A stretch of DNA of 64,000 nucleotides from Promethearchaeota archaeon. Its GTDB lineage: Archaea > Asgardarchaeota > Lokiarchaeia > Sigyniarchaeales > SOKP01. The notes beneath the pieces are model-generated. The model saw only the letters and a list, made by a program, of their open reading frames with translations, made no database searches and was not told where the DNA came from. Position 1 is the first letter of the stretch; each line of letters starts with the position of its first letter. This document shows positions 1 through 8,843 of the stretch, piece after piece. The position numbers and the translations under genes are program-made. The stretch covers positions 62,001 to 126,000 of the forward strand of contig JABXKD010000001.1 in assembly GCA_013375475.1 (NCBI GenBank), written 5' to 3'.

Positions 1-108
1 TTTACTAAAAAAGATGGAAAATTAAAATTCATCATCGCTGAAACAATTGTAAAAAATCAGAATGATGAAGTTGTAACTTCGGGAGAAGGTACTATAGTAT
101 TCATTTAA
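1..108 (+). CDS. C-terminal end of a FAS1/MaoC-like hydroxyacyl-thioester dehydratase (partial)
   Basis: Only the last 35 codons lie in the window, open from base 1 to the TAA at 106-108. The visible peptide contains LKFIIAETIVKNQNDEVV followed by a strand ending in GEGTIVFI. That is the closing beta-hairpin pattern (…E..V.NQ.GE.V..G..T.V) of the FAS1-type dehydratase domain, the N-terminal half of MaoC-like hotdog enzymes that hydrate or dehydrate acyl-CoA thioesters. With so little sequence the exact substrate cannot be inferred. The acyl-CoA dehydrogenase and CoA-transferase elsewhere in the window would fit a role in acyl-CoA turnover, but they are not adjacent. Confidence 0.55.
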   Translation, partial: FTKKDGKLKFIIAETIVKNQNDEVVTSGEGTIVFI

Positions 109-112
109 TTAC

Positions 113-124
113 TTTTTTTTTTTT
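113..124 (+). terminator. T-run archaeal-type terminator
   Basis: Twelve consecutive T follow five bases after the stop codon of the partial dehydratase gene, with no strong hairpin. This is the usual form of an archaeal intrinsic terminator. Confidence 0.55.
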
Positions 125-254
125 CTACATAAGTTAGCTGATAATTACAATAATTATTATTAGTTAAATTTTGAACACAAAAGTTAACAAAAACAAGTTT
201 AAATATTTGTAGAATATGTTTTTATTAATTGCTACAATGGTTAAAAGAAGATAA

Positions 255-1433
255 TTGAAAATGGAAAATAAGGATAATAATTATCGTAGAGTAAAATGCG
301 ACCATTGTGGTTATACTTTTTACCCACCTTATCAAGATGACTGTACCTGCGGAAATTGTAAGCAATTTTCTAAAAACCTCTTTAAGCTCGTATATGGGAA
401 AAACAATGTTACAAATAAAGTAGAAACTGAAGACACTAAAATCGAAACAACAAAGAAAACCAAAGGAACCGTTAAGAAAAAGATTCCTGATGAGCCTAAG
501 AAGCTATTTTTTTACGGAATTGTTTCAAAGGAGAGAGTTCCAATATTTTATAACGATAAAAAATGCAAGTATATTTTAGCGTTAACAAATGATTTGGACA
601 TTATTTCTTCGAGTATTTTATCTGGAACACTTGATAAAATGTTGATTTTTTTAGGAAACGGGAAAGAAGAAGAAGAAGAAAAAAAGTTAATAGCTCATTT
701 TCTTGAAAGAAATGGAGTCATTCACGTTCTCGTAGGTAACTTTTCAGATAAAGATAGCAGTTGGATATTTACTCAAGTTTCGATGTTTTTCGATGATATG
801 TTAAAAAAAGATAAAATTAAAATCAAAAAATTGTCTGAATTTGAAAAGCGTGAGATTTCCATCAAAATGAATATATATTTAAACCATATTGAAAAAGCAG
901 TTGAATTAAAAGTTAAATTCGAAAAACCAAATTTCAAATATATAGACAATTGGCTTAGATTACATTATGTAGGATTATCCTCTGAATCGGTTGGGGTTAT
1001 TTCACTTCTTTTAGATAAAAAGAACATTCTAAAATTTGAAGAACAAAAACATTTTCAGCCGAATTCTGAACAACATATTTCTCGGATAGTTGAAGAAATT
1101 ATTGATTTTAGCGAATCAGTCATGACTGCAAAAATTGAAGTGATTTTAGCGAGTATTCTTGGTAATATGAAAGGATATCCAAGATGGATTTCAATAAAAT
1201 CAGGTTTTCAAAAATATTATTTCTTATCGTTTAAGAAACTCGATAATCAATACTTTTTATATTGTATTACAGAAGGAAATATTGAAAAACTGGAATCAAT
1301 GGAATCACTTTTATATTTATATCTAAAAGACGGCGTATGCAATAAATTTGGTAGTTCACTAAAAATTTTTAACCAAATGAAAAATAAAATTCGAGACATC
1401 CTGGAACCTTTTCCAGAAAGAAAATTTTATTAA
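255..1433 (+). CDS. Zinc-ribbon protein of unknown function (392 aa)
   Basis: The N-terminus carries a short zinc ribbon: C15-x2-C18 and, after a YPPYQDD linker, C30-x-C32-x2-C35. A charged linker rich in Lys, Glu and Thr (about residues 55-80) joins it to a mixed alpha/beta body of about 300 residues that I do not recognise. No membrane segment or signal peptide is visible, so it should be cytosolic. The annotated start is TTG at 255; an in-frame ATG lies two codons later at 261 and is equally plausible, since no clear ribosome binding site decides between them. A poly-Glu stretch is near residue 138. The gene stands alone, convergent with the gene at 1481-2626. A regulatory or adaptor protein is possible but is a guess. 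Confidence 0.7.
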   Translation: MKMENKDNNYRRVKCDHCGYTFYPPYQDDCTCGNCKQFSKNLFKLVYGKNNVTNKVETEDTKIETTKKTKGTVKKKIPDEPKKLFFYGIVSKERVPIFYNDKKCKYILALTNDLDIISSSILSGTLDKMLIFLGNGKEEEEEKKLIAHFLERNGVIHVLVGNFSDKDSSWIFTQVSMFFDDMLKKDKIKIKKLSEFEKREISIKMNIYLNHIEKAVELKVKFEKPNFKYIDNWLRLHYVGLSSESVGVISLLLDKKNILKFEEQKHFQPNSEQHISRIVEEIIDFSESVMTAKIEVILASILGNMKGYPRWISIKSGFQKYYFLSFKKLDNQYFLYCITEGNIEKLESMESLLYLYLKDGVCNKFGSSLKIFNQMKNKIRDILEPFPERKFY

Positions 1434-1480
1434 ATTACCACGGAAAACACGAAATCCTTATAAATTTTATAGATAAAAGG

Positions 1481-2626
1481 TTATCCTATTATTCTCCGCC
1501 AATTTGAACTGATTTTGATATCTTCGATATCCTGAATCTGAATCGATGATGTCCACTTATAATTTTTTAACCACAATTTTCCAGGAAATGGTTGCCAACC
1601 TTTGGTTGGGGTAATAGAAAACTCAATAATATCTCTAGTACGAGCTAAATAGTATTCTCCGGCAAAAATCCCCTTTTTTTCATCGATTATACAGGAAAAT
1701 CTACCTTTTATTTTCGTTTTACTTCTTAGAGAGAATAAATTCGGAACTGCTGGAGAAAACTCGAAAGAGATCGTGTGATCCTCTTCGTTTCTTCCGGAGA
1801 TTTTATTTATCTCGTAATAACCAGAGTTATTTTTAAGGACAAAGTCAATGTTATTATCCGAAATCTTTAGGGATGGTGCATTTATTATTATTGGATCTAT
1901 ACTCCCGGTAAAGACGTTATTCCAATTACTAATTATCGTTTGTAAAGAATAATGAGCGGTATAAACGTCTCTTCCATTGATTTGAACGGGCATTTCTGTT
2001 GTGTTTCGTGCAACTCCATGAATTTTAACAGAAATTTCTGTATTTCTTTTTATGACCATACCGAACTTATTGAGGAAAACGATAGGGAAGTATTCAGGTT
2101 CCTTACTTGTTGCACTCATAGGAGCCAAAATCGAAGCTAATTCTCTCCCAGGTCTATTTTCTTTAATTTTTAATTCAATTTCTTGTTCTAACTTATCTTC
2201 TAACAAGAGAAAGGCATTCAAACCCGTATCATCAAATTGGAATGTAAATTCAATTTCTTCAAGCTGATTAAAAGAAGCATTTACAAATAAATCGGTGAGC
2301 ATCTTTTTTCGATTTGATATTACAACCTCGTTAGTATAATAAACATCCACCATATTATCCTTTCGATACAAAATCACAAGTGGATAATCAGTGTCTAATT
2401 TATGAAATATTTGGAGTTCTACACGGTAATAAATAGGATCGTCTTCAAAACTAACGACAAATAATCGATCAATGGCATCAAATATCAGATTAAAGGGTGA
2501 TAAAATCAAGCTTCTCGGTGGAGGGTCATAAATCTTGAGCGAATTTTCGTATTTGCCGAGATATTTATAATGATCTATGAAGATGTTTTTAATTTTAACA
2601 TTCTTAATTCCCATACTTAAGTTCAC
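1481..2626 (-). CDS. Hypothetical protein, probably beta-rich (381 aa)
   Basis: An intact reading frame with ordinary codon use for the window. The protein has no signal peptide or membrane helices and is rich in alternating hydrophobic/polar stretches typical of beta-sandwich folds, for example around residues 190-330. I recognise no motif or family. It ends 9 bases before... the broken cobalamin adenosyltransferase gene lies immediately upstream on the same strand (stop at 2636), so both may once have shared a transcript. That proximity is the only functional hint, and it is weak. Confidence 0.65.
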   Translation of the reverse strand: MNLSMGIKNVKIKNIFIDHYKYLGKYENSLKIYDPPPRSLILSPFNLIFDAIDRLFVVSFEDDPIYYRVELQIFHKLDTDYPLVILYRKDNMVDVYYTNEVVISNRKKMLTDLFVNASFNQLEEIEFTFQFDDTGLNAFLLLEDKLEQEIELKIKENRPGRELASILAPMSATSKEPEYFPIVFLNKFGMVIKRNTEISVKIHGVARNTTEMPVQINGRDVYTAHYSLQTIISNWNNVFTGSIDPIIINAPSLKISDNNIDFVLKNNSGYYEINKISGRNEEDHTISFEFSPAVPNLFSLRSKTKIKGRFSCIIDEKKGIFAGEYYLARTRDIIEFSITPTKGWQPFPGKLWLKNYKWTSSIQIQDIEDIKISSNWRRIIG

Positions 2627-2635
2627 TATATTTCG

Positions 2636-3199
2636 TTAATATTCAATGCCAAAACGAGCTTTAATACCCTTTGAGGAATAATAGTGTTTTATCATTCTCA
2701 TTTCAGTGAGCAAATCTGCTCGTTCCTTTATTTTTGGATGCATCTTAGGTCCTCCAGTGATAATTAGTTCGACTTTTTCTGGCTTATTGTCTATTAGTTT
2801 TAATACATCGTCGATGTTTACAATCCCGTACTCAACTGCTACGCCAATTTCATCAAGAATTACTATATCATATTCGTCATTCATAATGATTTCCTCCGCG
2901 AACTCCATGCCTTTCCTTCCTTCTTCGAAATCAATTTCTCCAGCAGTAGCTATTAAGTCTGACGTGCCAAACTGTTTCAAATAAAAGTTGGGCGTGTTCT
3001 CTATCGCCTTAACTTCACCATATTGAGGATATCCTTTCATGAATTGAATCATAAATACTTTAAATCCGTGTCCCGTGGCTCGAAAACCTTGTCCTAAGGC
3101 TGCTGTGGTCTTGCCTATAAGCACTACTATCATTTATATAGTAATTTTGCCCCGACCAAAATAGACTTGCACAAGTCCTTGTTCTAACCTTTTTCTCAT
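2636..3199 (-). pseudogene. cobO: cob(I)alamin adenosyltransferase (CobO/BtuR type) interrupted inside the P-loop
   Basis: The enzyme would transfer the adenosyl group of ATP to cob(I)alamin. From the ATG at 3199 the frame gives a normal N-terminus ending LVQVYFGRGK, then 10 extra codons including an in-frame TAA, then GKTTAALG and the rest of the family (IQFMKGYPQYGE, DIVILDEIGVAVEYG, ELIITGG). Removing exactly 30 bases restores the P-loop GRGKGKTTAA in frame, so the interruption is an insertion, not general decay. The inserted DNA contains the inverted repeat TACTAT-N7-ATAGTA. A restart at the ATG at 3133 would give a 165-residue protein lacking the first half of the P-loop and so probably inactive. 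Alternatives are a tiny spliced intron or an assembly error. Confidence 0.75.
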
Positions 3200-3365
3200 G
3201 ATACATAACCTCTAAGCTTGATATAATATGATTTAATACTTGGTCAATTAAAAACCATCATAATAAATCTATCTTATTGAAATTATTTATAAGAAGTTAT
3301 CGACAATTAATTACATGAATCTAAGAAAGATAATCAAATATAAATAATACTTTGGTAGAAAAAAT

Positions 3366-4133
3366 TTGAGTAAATATAAAGAATTGGATGGCCAATTAAA
3401 CAAATATCTTCGGTTAGCTACTTTTCCCGTTGCTGTAAAGTTACTTGCTAATCCCGAAGAATTAAATGATATTAAATTTCTGAAAAAGCCAGAAACAAAA
3501 TTAGCCCTATGCCAAATATTTAGTTATGCTAGGTACTACGGGTGGACAATGGGGTGTGAACGAGAGGATAACGTGTGCCCTTTAGCGGGAATTTCCCTCG
3601 GTTTTGAAAGATCAAACAAACTTTTTGAAGAGGGCGCTTTTTTCGTTGGTAGATACAATGAAACAAAAGAAGCTGCTAAAAAAACCACAGCCACAATGCC
3701 AAAATTACCATTCGAACAATATAATGCCATAGTTTCAGGTGCTTTAAACCGAATTGATTTCCAACCAGATTTAATTCTAATTTGGGGTAATTCTGCCCAA
3801 ATTATGAGAATTATTCAGGGTTCTTTATGGAAACTAGGAGGGAGAATTTCAATATCAACATTTTGTGATGGAGTTTGCGCTGATACGATTTCAAATGCTA
3901 TACTTACTAAGGAACTACAGATCGCTTTCCCGTGCCTCGGTGATCGTCGTTATGGTAAAGCAGCTGACACCGATTTAATTGCTTCAATTCCAATGGGAAT
4001 TATAGATGAAATAATAGAGGGTATGGAAAAAACTCACAAAGCAGGAACCAGGTACCCTATCCCGTATCAAATCTCGACTCCAGAATACTTTGTAAAATTA
4101 AAGAAACAATTAGAAAAAGTAGAAAAAAATTAA
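3366..4133 (+). CDS. DUF169 family protein (255 aa)
   Basis: The sequence shows the DUF169 pattern: FPVAVKLL near residue 20, ALCQIFSYARYYGWTMG with a Cys near residue 50, a CPLAGISLGF motif, and a late CLGDRRYGKA segment. DUF169 proteins are common in anaerobic archaea and syntrophic bacteria but have no established biochemical role; conserved cysteines hint at a metal or Fe-S site, which is inference. The start is TTG at 3366 with no clear ribosome binding site. No membrane segments. It stands alone between two minus-strand genes. Confidence 0.75.
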   Translation: MSKYKELDGQLNKYLRLATFPVAVKLLANPEELNDIKFLKKPETKLALCQIFSYARYYGWTMGCEREDNVCPLAGISLGFERSNKLFEEGAFFVGRYNETKEAAKKTTATMPKLPFEQYNAIVSGALNRIDFQPDLILIWGNSAQIMRIIQGSLWKLGGRISISTFCDGVCADTISNAILTKELQIAFPCLGDRRYGKAADTDLIASIPMGIIDEIIEGMEKTHKAGTRYPIPYQISTPEYFVKLKKQLEKVEKN

Positions 4134-4162
4134 GATTAATTGATTAAAGATAATTAGAAGTA

Positions 4163-4651
4163 TCACTTTCTTCTTACAAAAGACCCTATTACTATAAGAG
4201 CGGCTCCAATAAACGGTCCAATTACACCAAAAAATGGTGTATATCCTCCTCCAGTAGTTACCCAGTGATTATATCCCGCTTCATTATAGAATGACTCCAT
4301 CATGATAATCCAGTATAAAGTAGAAATAATCACTAATACTGCAAAAATTATCGTCTTCCATTGTAGTTTTTTAAATGGTATTGAATTTCTAATGTACATA
4401 CTAGTAAGTGTAATTGTCATGAGAGCGCTTGAAAAAATAATTAAGGCAAGTATCGTAGAAATCGTGACTAACTCCAAATCTGTTCTCAAAAGATATATAT
4501 CTAGGGGATCAATATCTACTCCTATTTGATTCATCCAAACGTAATAGAATGTTGAAGTTGTATCATTATAACTGGTTGGAGTTATAATCGATATTATTAT
4601 AATTATAGCGCCAACAAGATTCAGAATCCAAAGATATTTTCTAATTTTCAT
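4163..4651 (-). CDS. Small four-helix membrane protein of unknown function (162 aa)
   Basis: Four hydrophobic segments are visible at about residues 8-27, 62-84, 97-117 and 138-158, with a long extracytoplasmic-looking loop between the first and second containing STFYYVWMNQIG. The C-terminus is basic (VRRK), consistent with a cytosolic tail. I do not recognise the family. It is convergent with the DUF169 gene and has no obvious operon partner. Confidence 0.65.
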   Translation of the reverse strand: MKIRKYLWILNLVGAIIIIISIITPTSYNDTTSTFYYVWMNQIGVDIDPLDIYLLRTDLELVTISTILALIIFSSALMTITLTSMYIRNSIPFKKLQWKTIIFAVLVIISTLYWIIMMESFYNEAGYNHWVTTGGGYTPFFGVIGPFIGAALIVIGSFVRRK

Positions 4652-4835
4652 AAAAGTTCATATTATACTTATGGTTATTATGTTATCATCTTACAAGCAG
4701 CGTCAATTGATAAGCTTTTTGATCTAATCTAATTTAGCTTTGATAAGTGAGTTTTTTTTTCCTTATTATTAGAGTTTTTAACATAACAAAAATTGTTGCT
4801 ACCTATATTATTTGATTATGTTTATTTTGCATCAA

Positions 4836-4843
4836 GTGAGGAG
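4836..4843 (+). promoter_or_regulatory. Shine-Dalgarno that points to an ATT start
   Basis: GTGAGGAG ends 7 bases before ATT at 4851. Upstream of that ATT the frame is closed by TAA at 4848, and no ATG, GTG or TTG exists in frame before residue 35 of the CoA-transferase. Confidence 0.6.
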
Positions 4844-4850
4844 AATATAA

Positions 4851-5711
4851 ATTCGCGAGAGTAAAGTAATACCATTAGAGGAAGCAATCTCCACATATGT
4901 TCATGATGGTGATCTGGTCGGAATTGGAGGGCTCTCCTTTTGGAGAAAGCCTATGAGCGCATGTAGAGAGATTATCAGACAAAAGAAAAAGAACTTGTCA
5001 ATTTGCACTTTCGTAGGGGGCATTGAAGTAGATATGCTTGTTGCGGCTAATTGTGTCTCAGAAGTTAGAGCTTGTTTCGTAGGAATGGAAATTTTTGGTA
5101 TGGCACCTCATTATCGTAAAGCTGCTGAATCAGGTTTAATTAAGGTATCTGAAGAGAGCGAAGCATCAATAGCCTTAGGATTGAAAAGCTCATATTTAAA
5201 AGTCCCTTTTATGCCTTTGAAGGGAATGGTCGGAACGGATTTTCCCAAAGTGCGGAAGGATATAAAACAATTTGAAGATCCTTTAGGTTCTGGAACTCAG
5301 TTGATGGCTTTACCTAAAATCGACTTAGATGTTGCAATCTTACACGTCCCTTTTGCAGATGAATCTGGTAATGCGAATATAACAGGGGCAGTTTGGTTGG
5401 ATGATGATATGGCCAAGACTGCTAAAAAAACGATAATTACATGCGAGAAATTAGTTGAAACAGAAGATATCAGATATTTAATAGGGAAAGCGCAATTACC
5501 TATGCAAACTAGTAACGCTGTTATTAAAATACCATTTGGAGCTCATCCCACTTCGTGCTACGATCGCTATACATTTGATGCACTTCATATCCAAGAATAT
5601 ATTAAAATGAATTTTGAAGAATACAAACATAAATTCATTGATGTAAAATCGAATGCGGAATATTTAGATAGTGCAGGTGGCGCAGAAATGATATTAAACA
5701 TTTTATTATAA
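4851..5711 (+). CDS. Family I CoA-transferase, alpha subunit (IpdA/GctA-like)
   Basis: Family I CoA-transferases move CoA between acyl groups as an alpha/beta heteromer; IpdAB members instead open steroid-ring CoA thioesters, so the exact reaction is open. The protein begins KVIPLEEAISTYVHDGDLVGIGG, the normal N-terminal strand and glycine loop, and continues with CTFVGGIEVDMLVAANCV and the C-terminal GAHPTSCYDRY. This N-terminus is encoded upstream of the first ATG (4953), so the gene must start at ATT 4851, 7 bases after GTGAGGAG, giving 286 residues. Its expected partner, the beta subunit, is not adjacent but about 3.9 kb downstream at 9624, beyond the threonine cassette. Confidence 0.8.
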   Translation: MRESKVIPLEEAISTYVHDGDLVGIGGLSFWRKPMSACREIIRQKKKNLSICTFVGGIEVDMLVAANCVSEVRACFVGMEIFGMAPHYRKAAESGLIKVSEESEASIALGLKSSYLKVPFMPLKGMVGTDFPKVRKDIKQFEDPLGSGTQLMALPKIDLDVAILHVPFADESGNANITGAVWLDDDMAKTAKKTIITCEKLVETEDIRYLIGKAQLPMQTSNAVIKIPFGAHPTSCYDRYTFDALHIQEYIKMNFEEYKHKFIDVKSNAEYLDSAGGAEMILNILL

Positions 5712-5809
5712 AACTATGGCCTAATCTTAAGCTACTGGATATAATTCATAGGAGATTAACTAATTGTTCAAGCCTTTCTATTCCAGATTATTCGTAGAAA
5801 AATTAAAAA

Positions 5810-5836
5810 GTGTACTTTGATACTGTAATTGTACAC
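5810..5836 (+). promoter_or_regulatory. Candidate operator: GTGTAC-N15-GTACAC inverted repeat
   Basis: A perfect 6-base inverted repeat lies about 70 bases upstream of the ACT-hom-thrC genes, ahead of an AT-rich stretch that could hold the TATA box. TGTAC half-sites resemble those of some archaeal amino-acid repressors (for example the TGTACA boxes of TrpY), but the match is short and may be chance. Confidence 0.25.
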
Positions 5837-5906
5837 AAAATGGATTATTATCAATAATATTTACCGTTGAATATATTACTCAAAAAAATTAGGATCTATA
5901 TCAAAA

Positions 5907-6398
5907 ATGATTTATTTAGAAGTCAAATTACCAGATATTCCCGGAAGTTTAATAGAATTGATTAGACCAGTCTCCCAGCATGGGGGAAATATCTATGGTG
6001 TTTTACACCATCATGATAAAAAAGTTAAGAACATGATCCCAGTAGATATTTGGTTTGAACTTAGCGAGGAACTAATTCAAATATCGCTAGAGAACATAAA
6101 AAAAGATTTAATTGAAAAAAATATTCAAATTACTAAAATTTCTGTGGGCTCTAAAAATAAAATCTTGACTTTTATATTAACTGGACATGTTTTCGACACA
6201 GACATAACTGACACAATTAAACGCTTGGACGCAAAGAACATTAAGGTTCTTGAATTACACGCTAAATTTACCGAAGTTGATGAAATAAGTAGCGTTATAA
6301 TGAAAGTAGAATTTCCTGAAGTTATGACGAAATTCGAGTTAGTTAATGAAATAGAAAAAATATGTGAAGAGAAGAAACTCTTTTTGATACGATCCTAA
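5907..6398 (+). CDS. Two-ACT-domain amino-acid-binding regulator of homoserine dehydrogenase
   Basis: The N-terminal half (MIYLEVKLPDIPGSLIEL, then GGNIYGVLHHH) is a typical ACT domain, a small beta-alpha-beta-beta-alpha-beta fold that binds amino acids. The second half (residues about 85-160) has a similar secondary-structure pattern starting ILTFILTGHVFDTDIT. The gene lies 22 bases before homoserine dehydrogenase on the same strand, and many archaea keep a separate ACT protein next to a homoserine dehydrogenase that lacks its own ACT domain, as here. It probably makes the enzyme sensitive to an end product such as threonine; the ligand is inferred from context. Confidence 0.75.
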   Translation: MIYLEVKLPDIPGSLIELIRPVSQHGGNIYGVLHHHDKKVKNMIPVDIWFELSEELIQISLENIKKDLIEKNIQITKISVGSKNKILTFILTGHVFDTDITDTIKRLDAKNIKVLELHAKFTEVDEISSVIMKVEFPEVMTKFELVNEIEKICEEKKLFLIRS

Positions 6399-6420
6399 CA
6401 AATAATTAATGTGTAAAGGT

Positions 6421-7437
6421 ATGGAAGTAAAAATCTGCTTAATTGGAATGGGAAATGTTGGATCTAGTTTTCTTAAACTCTTGAAGGAAAAACGAGAGAA
6501 TATTATAGATAAATTCAATTTTAACACCAAGTTAGTAGCGATTTTCGAACACGACGGTGCCCTGATTAATAGTAATGGAATAGATATAGACAACCTTTTA
6601 ATGGATCACTCTAATTTGAGGAAAAATAAGTATTGGATAAGCAATGTAAAAGCTCAGGATTTAATTTCTACTTTAGAGATAGATATTTGTATTGAAGCAA
6701 CGCCAACAAATCCAGAAACTGGAGAACCCGGTTTAACCCATATATTAGAAGCTTTAAGTAATAACATCGATGTAATTTCATCTAATAAAGCACCTTTTTA
6801 TTTGCAGTATAATAAAATTAAAAATTTAGCTGATAAGAATGGTTGTTTGGTGAAGTTTGAAGCTACGGTTGCAAGTTGTGTTCCCGCTTTATCTATAAGA
6901 CATAATCTTATAGGAAACACTATCTCTCGAATTAGAGCAATATTAACTGGTACAAGTAATTACATTCTAAGCCGTATGACGGCTGAGGGAGTCTCTTTTT
7001 CAGTAGCATTAAAGGAAGCACAAGAATTAGGATATGCAGAGACGGATCCAACTTTAGATATTAATGGTTATGACACAGCGGGAAAACTAGTAATTCTCTC
7101 CAACGAATTATTAGGATGGTCAAAATCTATTGAAGATGTAAGTATTAAAGGAATTACTGAAATCACGCCACACGCATTAGAATTAGCTAAATTAGATGGT
7201 TATGTAATAAAGCATCTAGCTATTGCTGAAAATGATAATTTACTCGTAGAACCAAGGTTGGTTAAAAGAGAATCACCCTTGAACGTTCAGGGAACTTTAA
7301 ACATTATTGAACTACAAACGAAATACGCAGGATCAATAGTAATAATGGGAAAAGGAGCTGGTGGTTTTGAAGCAGGTGCTGCGATCTTAAACGACCTTAT
7401 TAGCATAGTTAAAGAAAGAGAAAATTTATATAATTAA
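6421..7437 (+). CDS. hom: Homoserine dehydrogenase
   Basis: Reduces aspartate semialdehyde to homoserine with NAD(P)H, the branch point to threonine and methionine. The Rossmann loop is at the N-terminus (ICLIGMGNVGSS), followed by the substrate/catalytic region (FEATVASCVPAL, GTSNYILSRM, and the AQELGYAETDPTLDINGYD segment). I place the start at ATG 6421 (338 residues), preceded by AAAGGT; an upstream in-frame ATG at 6409 would add only four residues. No C-terminal ACT domain is present, matching the separate ACT gene upstream. It is followed by threonine synthase after about 26 bases, so the three genes form an operon. Confidence 0.92.
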   Translation: MEVKICLIGMGNVGSSFLKLLKEKRENIIDKFNFNTKLVAIFEHDGALINSNGIDIDNLLMDHSNLRKNKYWISNVKAQDLISTLEIDICIEATPTNPETGEPGLTHILEALSNNIDVISSNKAPFYLQYNKIKNLADKNGCLVKFEATVASCVPALSIRHNLIGNTISRIRAILTGTSNYILSRMTAEGVSFSVALKEAQELGYAETDPTLDINGYDTAGKLVILSNELLGWSKSIEDVSIKGITEITPHALELAKLDGYVIKHLAIAENDNLLVEPRLVKRESPLNVQGTLNIIELQTKYAGSIVIMGKGAGGFEAGAAILNDLISIVKERENLYN

Positions 7438-7450
7438 AGAAGTTAAAAGT

Positions 7451-7456
7451 AGAGGT
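7451..7456 (+). promoter_or_regulatory. Shine-Dalgarno that points to an ACG start for thrC
   Basis: AGAGGT is followed by 7 bases and ACG at 7464. The codon aligns with the usual initiator Met of threonine synthases, just before the conserved STN. Confidence 0.55.
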
Positions 7457-7463
7457 TTTTGAT

Positions 7464-8822
7464 ACGAGTTTTCATTCCACAAATCATAATTCATCAGATG
7501 TAGATTTCAAAACTGCTATTTTACAAGGTCAAGCCTTAGATAAAGGGTTATATATGTTAAAAGAAATTCCATTACTCAAGAGTGAAACGATTGATTCGTT
7601 CAAAAATATGGACTTTGCTGACATTGCCGTTAATATCATTTCAAAATTTATTGGAGACCTTATATCGGGAGAGAAAATTCAACAAATCGTTAATAATGCT
7701 TTAAATTTTGAAGTACCTATAGAAAGAATTTCTGATAATGATTATTTGTGCTATTTAGATCGCGGCCCAACATGTAGCTTCAAAGATTTTGGAGCAAGAA
7801 TGTTAGCTAGAATCATGGAACATTTTCTCGAAATCGATAACAAGAACATCACAATATTAACGGCAACCTCGGGAGATACAGGAGGAGCTGTTGCTCAAGC
7901 GTTTTATAAAATGTCTAGAATTAAAGTTATAGTTTTGTTTCCAAAGAACGAAATCAGTGATCTACAAAGAAAACAAATGACAACGCTTGGTGAAAACATA
8001 ACTGCCTTTGGAATAAACGGCAAATTTGACGATTGTCAAAAGCTAGTAAAAACTGCTTTCGCTGATAAGGAATTACGTCATAAAAACTTATCATCTGCAA
8101 ATTCTATAAATTTTGGTCGTTTGATACCTCAAACCCTTTATTATTTCTGGAGTTACTCCAGAATTACAACTGAAAAGCACGAAAAAGTTATTTTTTCTGT
8201 CCCTTCAGGTAATTTCGGAAATTTAACCGGAGGTCTAATTGCTAAAAAAATGGGACTTCCCATTATGAGATTTATTTCAGCTGTAAATGAAAATAACGAA
8301 TTTCCGACATTTCTAATAACGGAGATTTATACGAAAGTCGAACCTTCGATAAACTGTATCTCAAATGCTATGAATGTCGGTCACCCTTCCAATTTAGCAA
8401 GAATATTTGATCTCTACGAAGGACAAATTGATGAAAAAGGAATAATACAAAAGATACCAAATATGGAAGATCTTCGCAATGACATCATATCATATTCCAT
8501 AAGCGATGAAGGAACTAAAGAAACAATTGTAAAGTTTTATAAGAAATATGATAAAATCATAGAACCCCACGGAGCTGTTGGATGGGCTGCACTCCAGAAA
8601 TATCGTAATGCTTATCCGAAATATAATGATGTGAAATCAATCACTTTTGAAACTGCTAACCCTTCAAAGTTTCCCGAAGAAATTATCAACCTAATCGATA
8701 TCGTTCCAGAAATGCCACACTCGCTAAAGTTAATACAAGATAAGCCTGAATTTCCAAATCCAAAAGAAATCAACACTTATTCAGATTTTAAAGGATTTTT
8801 ACTAGAAGAATTTCAAGATTAG
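7464..8822 (+). CDS. thrC: Threonine synthase (PLP fold type II, bacterial-type long form)
   Basis: Converts O-phosphohomoserine to threonine. The sequence has the N-terminal HSTNHNSSDVDFKTAILQG and DKGLYM characteristic of this enzyme, the PLP-lysine region PTCSFKDFGARML, the TATSGDTGGAVAQAF phosphate-binding segment, and SVPSGNFGNLTGG. The conserved N-terminus is encoded upstream of the first ATG (7554), and no ATG, GTG or TTG exists in frame between the stop at 7431 and 7554. ACG at 7464, 7 bases after AGAGGT, fits both the family alignment and the ribosome binding site, giving 452 residues. It closes the ACT-hom-thrC operon. A second threonine-synthase-like gene of another subtype is at 33839. 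Confidence 0.88.
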   Translation, partial: TSFHSTNHNSSDVDFKTAILQGQALDKGLYMLKEIPLLKSETIDSFKNMDFADIAVNIISKFIGDLISGEKIQQIVNNALNFEVPIERISDNDYLCYLDRGPTCSFKDFGARMLARIMEHFLEIDNKNITILTATSGDTGGAVAQAFYKMSRIKVIVLFPKNEISDLQRKQMTTLGENITAFGINGKFDDCQKLVKTAFADKELRHKNLSSANSINFGRLIPQTLYYFWSYSRITTEKHEKVIFSVPSGNFGNLTGGLIAKKMGLPIMRFISAVNENNEFPTFLITEIYTKVEPSINCISNAMNVGHPSNLARIFDLYEGQIDEKGIIQKIPNMEDLRNDIISYSISDEGTKETIVKFYKKYDKIIEPHGAVGWAALQKYRNAYPKYNDVKSITFETANPSKFPEEIINLIDIVPEMPHSLKLIQDKPEFPNPKEINTYSDFKGFLLEEFQD

Positions 8823-8843
8823 AGTTCTATTATATAAGTAATC

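Noticed and set aside
4953-5711. ATG at 4953 as the start of CoA-transferase A
   Set aside because: The conserved N-terminal strand and glycine loop (VIPLEEAISTYVHDGDLVGIGG is split over residues 6-27) is encoded upstream, next to a strong ribosome binding site.
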